Assembly: GCA_900475325.1 (NCBI GenBank)
Contig: LS483371.1
Location: forward strand, 2,170,001 to 2,234,000
DNA length: 64,000 bases
Direction of reading: 5' to 3'
DNA from: Paucimonas lemoignei
GTDB lineage: Bacteria > Pseudomonadota > Gammaproteobacteria > Pseudomonadales > Pseudomonadaceae
A program made the translations under genes and the position numbers. Every line of letters begins with the position of its first letter. Within the stretch, counting starts at the first letter, position 1. The notes under the pieces are model-generated. The model saw only the letters and a program-made list of their open reading frames with translations. It was not told the origin of the DNA and searched no databases. This document shows, piece after piece, positions 9,463 through 18,839 of the stretch.

Positions 9463-12204
9463 TTATTTTTTGCCTTTCTTCGCCTGCACCGGCAGCGGGG
9501 CGAACAGGGCGGCGAGGTTTTCGCCGTCCAGTTTCCAGTCGCCAGTGACGCGACCATCCAGAACACCCGACGCCAGCGCTGATTTTTCCTGCTGCAGGCG
9601 CTGGATTTTCTCTTCCACGGTGCCTCTGGCAATCATCTTGTAGACGAACACCGGTTTATCCTGGCCGATCCGATAAGCGCGGTCGGTGGCCTGGTTTTCA
9701 GCGGCCGGGTTCCACCATGGGTCGTAATGGATCACCGTGTCGGCGGCGGTCAGGTTAAGGCCCGTGCCACCGGCTTTCAGGCTGATCAGGAAAATCGGCA
9801 ACTTACCCGCCTGGAAGGCCTGCACCGGGGTGCGTCGATCCCGGGTGGCGCCGGTGAGCAGGGCGTACTCGATACCGCGCTGTTTCAGCTCTGCTTCGAT
9901 CAGGGTCAGCATCGAAGTGAATTGCGAGAACAGCAGGATCTTGCGTCCTTCGGCCAGCAGTTCCTCGAACATCTCCATCAGGCTCAGCAGCTTGGCCGAA
10001 TGGCTTTGTCGCGGGTTGGCCGGGGCGCTGTTGACCAGGCGCAGGTCACAACACACCTGGCGCAGCTTGAGCAGCGCTTCAAGAATGATGATCTGACTAC
10101 GTGCTACGCCTTTGCGGCTGATCTCGTCGCGTACTTTCTTGTCCATGGCCAGGCGTACGGTTTCGTAAACGTCGCGCTGGGCGTCGTTGAGTTCGACCCA
10201 GTGGATGATCTCGGTTTTAGGCGGCAGCTCGGTGGCCACCTGCTCTTTGGTGCGGCGCAACAGGAACGGCTTGATCCTGGCATTGAGGTGCTGCAAGCGC
10301 TCCATGTTGCCGTGTTTTTCAATCGGGTTGCGGTAGTTACTGTTGAATTCCTTGCTGCTGCCCAACCAGCCCGGCATCAGAAAGTGGAACAGCGACCACA
10401 GCTCGCCCAGGTGATTCTCCAGCGGCGTGCCGCTCAGGCACAGGCGTTGCCGGGCGTTCAGGCTGCGCGCGGCCTGAGCTGCCTTGCTGTTGGGATTCTT
10501 GATGTATTGCGCTTCATCGAGGATCAGGGTGTGCAGCGGCAGTTTGGCCAGCACTTCCTCATCGCGTGGCAGCAGCGCATAGGTGGTGAGAATCAGGTCG
10601 TACTGGTGGAGGTTGTCGAAATCGGCATGGCGATTGGCGCCATACAGCGCGAGCACCCGTAGTTGGGGCGTGAAATTTTCCGCCTCGTCCAGCCAGTTCG
10701 GGATCAGGCTGGTGGGCATCACGGCAAGGGCAGGGCGGTCCAGCCGACCGGCCTGCTTTTCCATCAGCAGATGCGCCAGGGTCTGTAGGGTTTTGCCCAG
10801 GCCCATGTCGTCCGCCAGCACGCCACCGACCTCAAGCTCTCGCAGCGATTGCATCCAGCTCAGGCCTTCATGCTGATACGGTCGCAAGGTCGCGTTAAGC
10901 CCCTCGGGCACCTCAACCGGAGCGTCTTTGATGTTGGCCAGGCGATCGGCGAACTGGCGCAGACGATCGCCGCCCTGCCAGCTCAATGGCAGGTCATCCA
11001 GATTGCCCAGGCGCGTGGCGTCAGCGGTGTTCAGGCGCAAGGCGTTGTTGCCGTCCTCGCGCCAGTAGAAGTCGCCGAGAGTGGCCAGCACTGGCTTCAG
11101 CCGCCCATAAGGCAGGGCGATCTGCACCGGCCCGCCACCGTTCTGCGTGAAGTGATTGAGCTGCACCAGCAATTGCTCGTCATCCCTGCGCTTGGCAATA
11201 CCGGCAGCACTCATCAACTCGGGATGGGTGCGCAGCAGGTTGATGAGAATCGGCAGCAGGCTCAGGCGCTCGCCGTTGACGATGATGCCCAGTTCCAGAT
11301 CGAACCAGTCGCGTTCAGCCTCTTCGTCGATGACCGCGTACCAGTCGTCCACCGGCGTCACGTCAAAGGCGAAGTCATCGGTGACTTCGATTTCCCAACC
11401 CTGGGCCTCCAGCAAGGGAAGATCGTTGAGGACGAAATGCAGCCAGGCCTTGTCGTTGGGCAAGTCGAACATGTCACCGGCGCTGTCCGGCAGCGCTTTG
11501 CTTTGCCGGGTCGCAACCCTGAAACCCATGTCCTGCAGCACTTGGCGCTGCTGGCGTTCCAGCTCGCCCTGGCGCCGGATGCGCAGGGTTTCGGTTTCCC
11601 GGTGTTCGATGATGTCGCTTTTCTGGTTAACCAGATCACTGCCCAGCGAGCTGACCAGGATGCTGACGTTGGCTGTGCCGGTGGCGTAATGCTGGTCATA
11701 GCCGAAGGCGAGGGCGGCACGGTGCTGGGTATGGCGCTGCATGCGGCCATTGCGCGGTTCGTAGGCGCTGAATTCGACGCTGGCCAGAATCAGCCGGGGC
11801 TTGGGCACGATGTTATCGACCAGCCGCTCTGGCAGGGCCGGTTTTGGTTCGACGCGCGGGGCCCGTACGGGTTCGGATTCGTCCAGCGCAGCCCGCAAGG
11901 CATTCTGATTCTGCGGGGCCTGCAGATAAAACAGCGCCGCTGCGCAGTGCTTGCAGTTCTCCCTGACCGGGCAGGTGCATGTGCAGCTCAGCGCGTTCTT
12001 GAAACGTGCCGGGTCGCGAAACTTCAGGGTCTGGGTATAAACCTCCATGCCCGAGCCGCGGCAGATCGTGCGCGCCGAGTCAGGATTGAGTTCCTCAAGC
12101 TGAATACGTTGTTCGTGGGCGTAATCGAACCCCCGCTCAACGGTCTTGCTAGTAAATTGCGATGTCCACGACGAGGCGAGGACTTTTTCGAGATTGGACG
12201 ACAC
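9463..12204 (-). CDS. SWIM zinc finger / SNF2-family DEAD helicase
   Basis: A 913-residue superfamily 2 ATPase. Near residues 73-88 is a SWIM zinc finger (CTCPVRENCKH, CxCxnCxH pattern), and the SNF2 motor fills the C-terminal half: Walker A DDMGLGKT near residue 470, the DEAQ box near 562, then SGTPLENHLGELWS, the helicase C motifs LFSQFTSM and NPAAENQATDRAYRIGQ. The architecture suggests a nucleic-acid translocase that remodels protein-DNA or RNA polymerase complexes, by analogy with RapA/HepA; substrate unknown. It lies 70 bases after csiV on the same strand, third in an mfd-csiV-helicase cluster. Confidence 0.9.
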   Translation of the reverse strand: MSSNLEKVLASSWTSQFTSKTVERGFDYAHEQRIQLEELNPDSARTICRGSGMEVYTQTLKFRDPARFKNALSCTCTCPVRENCKHCAAALFYLQAPQNQNALRAALDESEPVRAPRVEPKPALPERLVDNIVPKPRLILASVEFSAYEPRNGRMQRHTQHRAALAFGYDQHYATGTANVSILVSSLGSDLVNQKSDIIEHRETETLRIRRQGELERQQRQVLQDMGFRVATRQSKALPDSAGDMFDLPNDKAWLHFVLNDLPLLEAQGWEIEVTDDFAFDVTPVDDWYAVIDEEAERDWFDLELGIIVNGERLSLLPILINLLRTHPELMSAAGIAKRRDDEQLLVQLNHFTQNGGGPVQIALPYGRLKPVLATLGDFYWREDGNNALRLNTADATRLGNLDDLPLSWQGGDRLRQFADRLANIKDAPVEVPEGLNATLRPYQHEGLSWMQSLRELEVGGVLADDMGLGKTLQTLAHLLMEKQAGRLDRPALAVMPTSLIPNWLDEAENFTPQLRVLALYGANRHADFDNLHQYDLILTTYALLPRDEEVLAKLPLHTLILDEAQYIKNPNSKAAQAARSLNARQRLCLSGTPLENHLGELWSLFHFLMPGWLGSSKEFNSNYRNPIEKHGNMERLQHLNARIKPFLLRRTKEQVATELPPKTEIIHWVELNDAQRDVYETVRLAMDKKVRDEISRKGVARSQIIILEALLKLRQVCCDLRLVNSAPANPRQSHSAKLLSLMEMFEELLAEGRKILLFSQFTSMLTLIEAELKQRGIEYALLTGATRDRRTPVQAFQAGKLPIFLISLKAGGTGLNLTAADTVIHYDPWWNPAAENQATDRAYRIGQDKPVFVYKMIARGTVEEKIQRLQQEKSALASGVLDGRVTGDWKLDGENLAALFAPLPVQAKKGKK

Positions 12205-12274
12205 AGTTCAATACAGCCCTACGCCGCAGCGATGCTCAAAAGGGGCAAGGAGCGCACAGGCGTTCCTTGAGTGG

Positions 12275-12799
12275 TCACAGTGGCGATACTTTGATCAGCA
12301 TGGCCAGACTTCCATTGTCCATGTAGGTCAGTTCTCCGTTTTTCACCCGAGTGGTCTGCTTCATGCGTTCACTGCTGGTCAGCACGCCATGGGCATCCAA
12401 CTGGTTGACCCAGAAGTCTGCCGCAATATCGGTGAAGCGTGCCAGTGCAATGCTCACGGTGCCCTCAATGGGGAAGTGGCCGAATTTTTCCTGGCCGCTG
12501 GTGACCGCCATTTTGCTCGGTTCCGTGCTCAGGGTCTGCTGCCAGGCGCGATGCAGCACGACTTGATAGGTACTGCCGTCATTGAGCTTGTTGGCCAGAT
12601 CACTGAGTGTCACGCCGCGTTCATTGCCCGCATCGATCTTCTGCGCGCCCTTTGCCCAGCCTTCAGGTGCGAACTGGCGGGTAGCCGCTGGCTCGCCCTG
12701 CTGGCGGAACAGGATCATCTCCACCTGATAGCTGCCATCGGCAAAGGCAGCTGGCGCAATCAGGGTCAGCAGCAGAATGAGTGAATGAAACACGCGCAT
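12275..12799 (-). CDS. CsiV-family periplasmic protein
   Basis: A 174-residue exported protein. Residues 1-20 are a signal peptide ending in AFA, followed by YQVEMILFRQ and a C-terminal ...LTYMDNGSLAMLIKVSPL. These match the CsiV family (PF10972), whose founding Shewanella or Vibrio member is a peptidoglycan-associated protein that affects cell shape through the FtsZ or penicillin-binding machinery; I am not certain of the mechanism. AAGGA precedes the ATG, and the gene starts 11 bases after the mfd stop, so it is cotranscribed with mfd. Confidence 0.75.
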   Translation of the reverse strand: MRVFHSLILLLTLIAPAAFADGSYQVEMILFRQQGEPAATRQFAPEGWAKGAQKIDAGNERGVTLSDLANKLNDGSTYQVVLHRAWQQTLSTEPSKMAVTSGQEKFGHFPIEGTVSIALARFTDIAADFWVNQLDAHGVLTSSERMKQTTRVKNGELTYMDNGSLAMLIKVSPL

Positions 12800-12810
12800 C
12801 GATCAATCCT

Positions 12811-15800
12811 TCAAGCAGTTTTCGGGGTCAGGCGCTCGAACAGCGCTTCAATGGTGTTGAAACGCTCTTCCGGACGTTCCATCGGCACCATGAATTTGAA
12901 CAGCGTGGCGCCTTCGAATTTGTAACGGTTGGGCTGGCCCTGAATCAGCTTGATCAGCGTCAGCGGATCTACCGGAGTATCGGCGGCGAATTCGATTCGG
13001 CCACCTTGTGGCCCGGCATCGACCTTCTTGATGCCCAGCTGCTCGGCCTGCAATTTGAGCAGCGTGATACGCACCAGATGCTTGGTGGGCTCCGGCAGCA
13101 ATCCGAAGCGGTCGATCATCTCCACTTGCAGGTCTTTGAGGCTGTCTTCGTCGGCGGCATTAGCGATGCGCTTGTACAGGATCAGGCGCGTATGCACATC
13201 CGGCAGATACGCCTCGGGAATCAACGCCGGCACGCGCAGGTTGATTTCAGGGCCGCCGCCCAAGGGTTGATCCAGATTCGGCTGCTCACCTTTACGGATG
13301 GACTTGACCGCACGTTCGAGCATTTCCATGTACAGGGTAAAGCCCACTGCCTGAATCTGCCCGCTCTGGCCGTCGCCCAGCAGTTCGCCTGCGCCGCGGA
13401 TTTCAAGGTCGTTGGTGGCCAGCACGAAGCCTGCGCCCAGGTCCTGGGTATTGGCGATGGCGTCCAGACGCTTTTCGGCATCAGGGGTGATCTGGCTGCG
13501 TGGCGGGGTCAACAGGTAGGCATAAGCCTGGTGGTGACTACGACCAACCCGGCCGCGTAACTGGTGCAGCTGCGCCAGGCCGAACTTGTCGGCGCGCTCG
13601 ATAATGATGGTGTTGGCGCTCGGCACGTCGATGCCGGTCTCGATGATGGTCGAGGCGATCAGCACGTTGAAACGCTTGTGGTAGAAGTCGCTCATCACCT
13701 GTTCGAGTTCGCGTTCGCGCATCTGCCCGTGGCCAATGCCAATACGCGCTTCGGGCACCAGTTCGGCCAGATCGGCTGCGCACTTCTCGATGGTTTTCAC
13801 ATCGTTGTGCAGGTAGTAAACCTGACCGCCGCGCAGTAGCTCACGCAGCAGCGCCTCTTTGACCGTGGGCTTGTTCTGCTCCATGACAAAGGTGCGCACC
13901 GACAGGCGTCGAGCCGGTGGAGTGGCGATGATCGACAGGTCACGCATGCCGGACACGGCCATGTTCAGCGTGCGCGGGATTGGCGTGGCGGTCAGGGTCA
14001 GGATGTCGACTTCGCTGCGCAGTGCCTTGAGCTGTTCTTTCTGACGAACCCCGAAACGGTGTTCTTCGTCGATGATCACCAGCCCGAGGTTTTTGATCTT
14101 GACGTCGTCCTGCAACAGCTTGTGGGTGCCAATCACGATATCGATCTTGCCCTCGGCCAGATCAGCCACCGCCGCGTTGACTTCCTTGGTGGACTTGAAG
14201 CGGCTCATTACCTCCACGCTCACCGGCCAGTCGGCGAAGCGGTCGCGGAAGCTGTTGTAATGTTGTTGGGCGAGCAGGGTGGTCGGCACCAGGATCGCGA
14301 CCTGACGGCCGCCATGCACCGCAATGAATGCGGCGCGCATCGCCACTTCGGTCTTGCCGAAACCCACGTCGCCGCAGACCAGCCGGTCCATGGGTTTGGG
14401 CGCGAGCATGTCGGCCCGCACGGCATCGATGGCGGTCTGTTGATCCGGTGTTTCTTCGAACGGAAAGCCTGCGCTGAACGTCGCGTAGTCGGCTTTCGGG
14501 TCGGCAAACGCATAGCCTTCGCGGGCCGCGCGGCGGGCGTAGATATCCAGCAGCTCGGCGGCCACATCCCGCACTTGCTCGGCGGCCTTGCGCTTGGCTT
14601 TCTGCCAGGTTTCAGAGCCCAGGCGATGCAACGGTGCCAAGGCGTCGTCGCTGCCGGTATAACGGGCGATCAGATGCAGGTTGGCAACCGGGACATACAG
14701 CTTGGCGTCCTCGGCATACGCCAGCATCAGGAATTCAGCGACCTGGTTTTCCACCTCTAGCGTCGCCAGGCCCAGATAACGGCCCACACCATGATCGATA
14801 TGCACCACCGGCGCGCCTTCGCGCAGCTCGGTTAGGTTTTTGATCACTGCGTCGTTATTGCCGCCGTCGGTGCGTTTTTCACGGCGCCGACGCTGCATGA
14901 CGCGCTGGCCAAACAACGGGCTTTCCGCGATCAGGGCAATGGCTGGCTGATCCAGCAGCAAGCCGTCGTCCAGCGGCGCGATGGTGATCGACAGTCGATC
15001 CTTGCCGACGACGAAATCATTCCAGCTGTCGACGGTTTTCGGCCGCAGCTTCAGACGTTCGAGCAGCTCCAGCAGTACTTCCCTGCGCCCCGCCGATTCG
15101 GCGGTGAACAGGATGCGGCCGTCGAATTCCTCAATGAATTTCGACAGCGCTGCCAATGGCTGATTGGCTTTGGCTTCAATGGCCAGTTCCGGCAGCAGCT
15201 GCGCCGGGAAACGTTCGCGACCGACGCCTGCGTCGACGTCCTGCTGGCTGGCGACCACGCGGGGCCAGCTTTTAAGGCGCGCGAAGCAATCTTCCACAGG
15301 CAGGAACAGTTCGGCCGGGGGTAATAAAGGACGCTCCGGATCAACCCGTCGCTCTTCATAGCGATTGCGTACATCGTTCCAGAAATTTTCCGCAGCCTGC
15401 TCAATGCCCGGCAGGGAAAACACTTGCGTGTCCTGCGGCAGATAATCGAACAGCGTCGAAGTCTCTTCGAAAAACAGCGGCAGGTAGTACTCGATACCGG
15501 CCGGCGTGATGCCGCTGCTCAGGTCCTGGAAAATCGGACTGCGGCGGAAATCAACATCGAAGCGTTCGCGAAAACGGGCCTTGAAGCGGGTGACTTCTTC
15601 CTTTTGCAGCGGGAATTCCCGGGCTGGCAGCAGGCGTACTGACTCGACCTTATCGATGGAACGCTGGGTCTCCGGGTCGAAGGTGCGCAGGGTTTCGATT
15701 TCGTCATCGAACAGGTCAATGCGGTACGGCAGTTTGCTGCCCATCGGGAAGAGGTCGAGCAGGTTGCCGCGCACGGTGAACTCGCCGTGCTCATACACCG

Positions 15801-16263
15801 TGTCCACGTAGCGATAGCCGCTGGCTTCAAGGCGGGTGCGCATCGCTTCGATGTCGAGCTTCTGACCGATGTCCAGCACCAGGCTGCTGCCCAGCAGGAA
15901 TTTGGTCGGTGCCAGACGATGTAGGGCTGTGGTGATGGGCACTACCAGAACGCCATGCACCAGCTCCGGCAGGCGATAAAGGCTCGCGATCCGCTGGGAA
16001 ATGATGTCCTGGTGCGGCGAGAACAGATCGTAGGGCAGCGTCTCCCAGTCCGGGAAGTGCAACACCGGCAAATCGGGGGCGAAGAACTTCAGCTCTTGCT
16101 CCAGACGCTCGGCACTCTGGCTGTCGGCCGTCAAAAGCAGGGTAAAGCGCTTGGCGGCGCTTGCAGCCTCGGCAATGGCCAGGCTCAGGGCGGCACCGGG
16201 CAGGTTGCCCCAGTGTTGTTTGCCTGCAGCAGCAGGAAGAAGCGGTAGACGCAGAACGGGCAC
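12811..16263 (-). CDS. mfd: Transcription-repair coupling factor Mfd
   Basis: A 1150-residue ATPase that displaces stalled RNA polymerase and recruits UvrA to the lesion. The N-terminal UvrB-homology region is followed by the RNA-polymerase interacting domain (VHIDHGVGRYLGL), the RecG-like motor with Walker A CGDVGFGKTE near residue 633 and DEEH near 732, then motif GRVGRSHHQAYAYLL and a C-terminal autoinhibitory domain. Translation appears to start at GTG at 16263, which gives the normal Pseudomonas N-terminus. First gene of a leftward operon with csiV and probably the helicase. Confidence 0.98.
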   Translation of the reverse strand: MPVLRLPLLPAAAGKQHWGNLPGAALSLAIAEAASAAKRFTLLLTADSQSAERLEQELKFFAPDLPVLHFPDWETLPYDLFSPHQDIISQRIASLYRLPELVHGVLVVPITTALHRLAPTKFLLGSSLVLDIGQKLDIEAMRTRLEASGYRYVDTVYEHGEFTVRGNLLDLFPMGSKLPYRIDLFDDEIETLRTFDPETQRSIDKVESVRLLPAREFPLQKEEVTRFKARFRERFDVDFRRSPIFQDLSSGITPAGIEYYLPLFFEETSTLFDYLPQDTQVFSLPGIEQAAENFWNDVRNRYEERRVDPERPLLPPAELFLPVEDCFARLKSWPRVVASQQDVDAGVGRERFPAQLLPELAIEAKANQPLAALSKFIEEFDGRILFTAESAGRREVLLELLERLKLRPKTVDSWNDFVVGKDRLSITIAPLDDGLLLDQPAIALIAESPLFGQRVMQRRRREKRTDGGNNDAVIKNLTELREGAPVVHIDHGVGRYLGLATLEVENQVAEFLMLAYAEDAKLYVPVANLHLIARYTGSDDALAPLHRLGSETWQKAKRKAAEQVRDVAAELLDIYARRAAREGYAFADPKADYATFSAGFPFEETPDQQTAIDAVRADMLAPKPMDRLVCGDVGFGKTEVAMRAAFIAVHGGRQVAILVPTTLLAQQHYNSFRDRFADWPVSVEVMSRFKSTKEVNAAVADLAEGKIDIVIGTHKLLQDDVKIKNLGLVIIDEEHRFGVRQKEQLKALRSEVDILTLTATPIPRTLNMAVSGMRDLSIIATPPARRLSVRTFVMEQNKPTVKEALLRELLRGGQVYYLHNDVKTIEKCAADLAELVPEARIGIGHGQMRERELEQVMSDFYHKRFNVLIASTIIETGIDVPSANTIIIERADKFGLAQLHQLRGRVGRSHHQAYAYLLTPPRSQITPDAEKRLDAIANTQDLGAGFVLATNDLEIRGAGELLGDGQSGQIQAVGFTLYMEMLERAVKSIRKGEQPNLDQPLGGGPEINLRVPALIPEAYLPDVHTRLILYKRIANAADEDSLKDLQVEMIDRFGLLPEPTKHLVRITLLKLQAEQLGIKKVDAGPQGGRIEFAADTPVDPLTLIKLIQGQPNRYKFEGATLFKFMVPMERPEERFNTIEALFERLTPKTA

Positions 16264-16349
16264 GGAAGATTGAGCTCCAAGCGTTGCGACAGGGGCGGCG
16301 ATTGTACCGGGCGGAGATAGCAGCTGTCAGTTTTCAGACTACGCTGTGA

Positions 16350-16379
16350 AGCAGAAATGCCACGCGCAGCATTTCTGCT
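16350..16379. repeat. Perfect inverted repeat in mfd-gap intergenic region
   Basis: AGCAGAAATGC at 16350-16360 and GCATTTCTGCT at 16369-16379 form an 11-bp perfect inverted repeat with an 8-base loop, roughly midway between the divergent mfd and gap genes. No T-tract follows. It may be a regulator site or an attenuating hairpin. Confidence 0.6.
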
Positions 16380-16492
16380 GTGCAGCGGAACAAATGTAGT
16401 GAACGCTGATCTGACAACCGCGCATTGCTCATAAACAAAGGCGGCGGCATAATGTAGCCCCTTTTTTCAGCCCCTACATGTGGAAGGTTCCC

Positions 16493-17944
16493 GTGACTCA
16501 GAAGCCCGACCAGTGTCTTGGTGAATGGATCGATCGTGAAGCCCTCGCCGAGGCGATGATCCCGCTTATCGGTCAGCTCTACCGCAATAATAATGTGGTG
16601 AGTTCGATCTATGGCCGCAGCCTCATCAACCGTTCAGTGATTGCGATCCTCAAGGCTCACCGCTTTGCGCGTCATCGTCAGTCCGACGCCAGTGAGCTGT
16701 CCGTCCACGAAACGTTCCCGCTGATCAAGGCGATGAGCGAGCTCAAACTGGGTGCCGCTTCGGTGGACCTGGGCAAGTTGGCCGTCAAGTTCAAGACCGA
16801 AAGCAACGGCCGCAGCGCCGAGCAGTTCGTCCGTGACGAACTGGCCGAGGTGGTGGGCAAGCAACAGACCCCAAGCCCGCGCAAGGGTACGGACGTCGTA
16901 CTGTACGGTTTCGGCCGGATCGGTCGCCTGCTGGCGCGCATCCTGATCGAAAAAACCGGTGGTGGCGATGGCCTCCGTCTGCGTGCAATCGTGGTCCGCA
17001 AGGGCGCTGAAAATGATCTCGTCAAACGCGCCAGCCTGCTGCGCCGTGATTCGGTACACGGCCCGTTCGATGGCACTATCACCATCGACGAAGCCAACAG
17101 CACCATCACGGCCAACGGCAACCTGATCCAGGTGATCTACGCCAAGAACCCGGCCGAGGTGGATTACACCCAGTACGGTATCAAGGACGCACTGCTGGTG
17201 GACAACACCGGCGTATGGCGTGATGCCGAAGGCCTGGGCCAGCATCTGGCCTGCCCGGGTATCGACCGCGTAGTGCTGACCGCTCCTGGTAAAGGCAAGC
17301 TGAAAAACATCGTTCACGGCATCAACCACGGTGAAATCACTGCAGACGACAAGATCGTGTCGGCAGCTTCCTGCACCACCAACGCCATCGTGCCAGTGCT
17401 CAAGGCTGTCAACGACAAGTTCGGCATCGTCAACGGTCACGTTGAAACAGTTCACTCGTACACCAACGACCAGAACCTGATCGACAACTTCCACAAGGGT
17501 GATCGTCGTGGCCGTAGCGCCGCGTTGAACATGGTGATCACCGAAACCGGTGCGGCCACTGCTGCTGCCAAGGCTCTGCCTGAGCTGGCTGGCAAGCTGA
17601 CCGGCAACGCGATTCGTGTGCCGACGCCTAACGTTTCGATGGCCATTCTCAACCTGAACCTTGAGAAAGCGACCACTCGTGAAGAAATGAACGAGTACCT
17701 GCGCTACATGGCGTTGCACTCGGACCTGCACAAGCAGATCGACTTCGTGAACTCCCAGGAAGTGGTTTCCACTGACTTCGTGGGTTCGCGCCACGCCGGT
17801 GTTGTGGATGCCGAAGCCACCATCGCCAACGATAACCGTGTTGTTCTGTACGTGTGGTACGACAACGAATTCGGTTACAGCTGCCAGGTGGTTCGCGTGA
17901 TGGAAGACATGGCGGGCGTTAACCCTCCGGCGTTTCCGAAATAA
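16493..17944 (+). CDS. gap: Glyceraldehyde-3-phosphate dehydrogenase, long form
   Basis: A 483-residue GAPDH. It is about 150 residues longer than the classic enzyme, through an N-terminal extension of helical sequence (EWIDREALAEAMIPLIGQLY). The Rossmann motif VVLYGFGRIGRLLARI begins near residue 138, and the catalytic Cys294 lies in SAASCTTNAIVP. It interconverts glyceraldehyde-3-phosphate and 1,3-bisphosphoglycerate; this long Pseudomonas isozyme is usually assigned to the gluconeogenic or pyridine-nucleotide balance role, but I did not verify this. The GTG at 16493 has GGAAGG just upstream and gives the conserved N-terminus; the ATG at 16478 has no site. Confidence 0.92.
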   Translation: MTQKPDQCLGEWIDREALAEAMIPLIGQLYRNNNVVSSIYGRSLINRSVIAILKAHRFARHRQSDASELSVHETFPLIKAMSELKLGAASVDLGKLAVKFKTESNGRSAEQFVRDELAEVVGKQQTPSPRKGTDVVLYGFGRIGRLLARILIEKTGGGDGLRLRAIVVRKGAENDLVKRASLLRRDSVHGPFDGTITIDEANSTITANGNLIQVIYAKNPAEVDYTQYGIKDALLVDNTGVWRDAEGLGQHLACPGIDRVVLTAPGKGKLKNIVHGINHGEITADDKIVSAASCTTNAIVPVLKAVNDKFGIVNGHVETVHSYTNDQNLIDNFHKGDRRGRSAALNMVITETGAATAAAKALPELAGKLTGNAIRVPTPNVSMAILNLNLEKATTREEMNEYLRYMALHSDLHKQIDFVNSQEVVSTDFVGSRHAGVVDAEATIANDNRVVLYVWYDNEFGYSCQVVRVMEDMAGVNPPAFPK

Positions 17945-17991
17945 AAGCAGTTACAAGCTTTAAGCGGCAAGCTACAAGCAGAAACAAAAAC

Positions 17992-18024
17992 GCCCCGACC
18001 GGGTAACTGGTCGGGGCTTTTTTT
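17992..18024 (+). terminator. gap terminator
   Basis: GCCCCGACC and GGTCGGGGC form a 9-bp perfect stem followed by a run of seven T, about 50 bases after the gap stop. Confidence 0.9.
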
Positions 18025-18036
18025 GTGGTCCGGTGC

Positions 18037-18112
18037 CTGTAGGAGCTGCCGAAGACTGCGAAGGCGGGGTTTCTGATACATCGACATTTGCAGCCTTCGG
18101 CAGCTTCTTGTA
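18037..18112. repeat. REP-type inverted repeat pair
   Basis: Arms with GCTGCCGAAGACTGCG at about 18045 and its near complement ending at 18112 repeat the family seen at 4336-4410, here with more mismatches. Confidence 0.75.
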
Positions 18113-18211
18113 TGTCTGATGCCTCAAAAATCAAATCACTGCGCCTTGAATCGAGTAGCAACAACAGCGTCCGGGTGCTGCTGAGCCAGGTTCCGTCCTG
18201 ACGGCCGGGTC

Positions 18212-18750
18212 ACTTTTGGTGCCAAAAGTAACCAAAAACTCTGCGCTGGCGTACGGCCCCCGCTTCGCGGCGGTTCCTTCGCTCCGGCACCGTGGGGCGG
18301 GCACGCGCCGACGGGCCATCCATGGCCCAACGGCGCTCGCTCGGCATCCATGCCGAGCGACCCACCCCACGGCACCTCCACTCAGCCTCCCGACGCGCAT
18401 TTTGCGTCGTCTGGGAAATCGTGGGAGGAAAAGCAAAAGCAAATCTGCTTTGCAGATTTCTCCGGCAAGACGTCTTTCTGACTCACCCCGCTTTTGATTC
18501 TCGAGGCTTGCGCAAAATTTATGGGCGACACAAATTGCGACTTGTGGCCGGCCGAACGTAGGTATTGCGCAGTGGGCAACCCGGCATGGATGCCGGGTTA
18601 GCCGCACCGGGCCATGGATGGCCCATTGCGGCGGCCCACGGAGCAATGCCGGAGCGAGGGAAGTCTGAGCCTTGGCGAAGACCCGGACAAAGGAGCGGGA
18701 GCGTTTTGCTTACTTTTGACTGGGCCGGCATTCCGGCTGTTCAAAAGTGA
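18212..18750. repeat. ~540 bp composite inverted-repeat element, non-coding
   Basis: The stretch between gap and the MFS gene holds no convincing gene. Its left end is a palindrome, ACTTTTGG-TG-CCAAAAGT (18212-18229), and its right end a hairpin with ACTTTTGA (18712-18719) and TCAAAAGT (18741-18748). Inside, small palindromes occur in mirrored order: GGGCCATCCATGGCCC (18313-18328) and TCGGCATCCATGCCGA (18341-18356) on the left, CCCGGCATGGATGCCGGG (18580-18597) and GGGCCATGGATGGCCC (18609-18624) on the right. Open frames here are Arg/Pro/Ala-rich and look spurious, like the DUF1534-type frames known from P. syringae repeats. It resembles a genome-wide Pseudomonas repeat. Confidence 0.7.
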
Positions 18751-18839
18751 GGCGCCGTAAGGGCGCAAAGGCGAATCAGCGTCGCTGCCGCTGCCGGATA
18801 TGCATGGTATTAGGGATCCACGAGTATCTACAGGGTTAC

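Noticed and set aside
10849..12270. 473-residue open frame on the plus strand
   Set aside because: It is antisense to the SNF2 helicase gene, Gln/Arg-rich with no recognised domain.
16634..17794. 386-residue minus-strand frame
   Set aside because: It is antisense to gap, whose catalytic motifs are intact on the plus strand.
18131..18646. Open frames (up to 171 residues) on both strands within the composite repeat
   Set aside because: Arg/Pro/Ala-rich, lacking ribosome sites, and within a palindrome-rich repeat; judged spurious.
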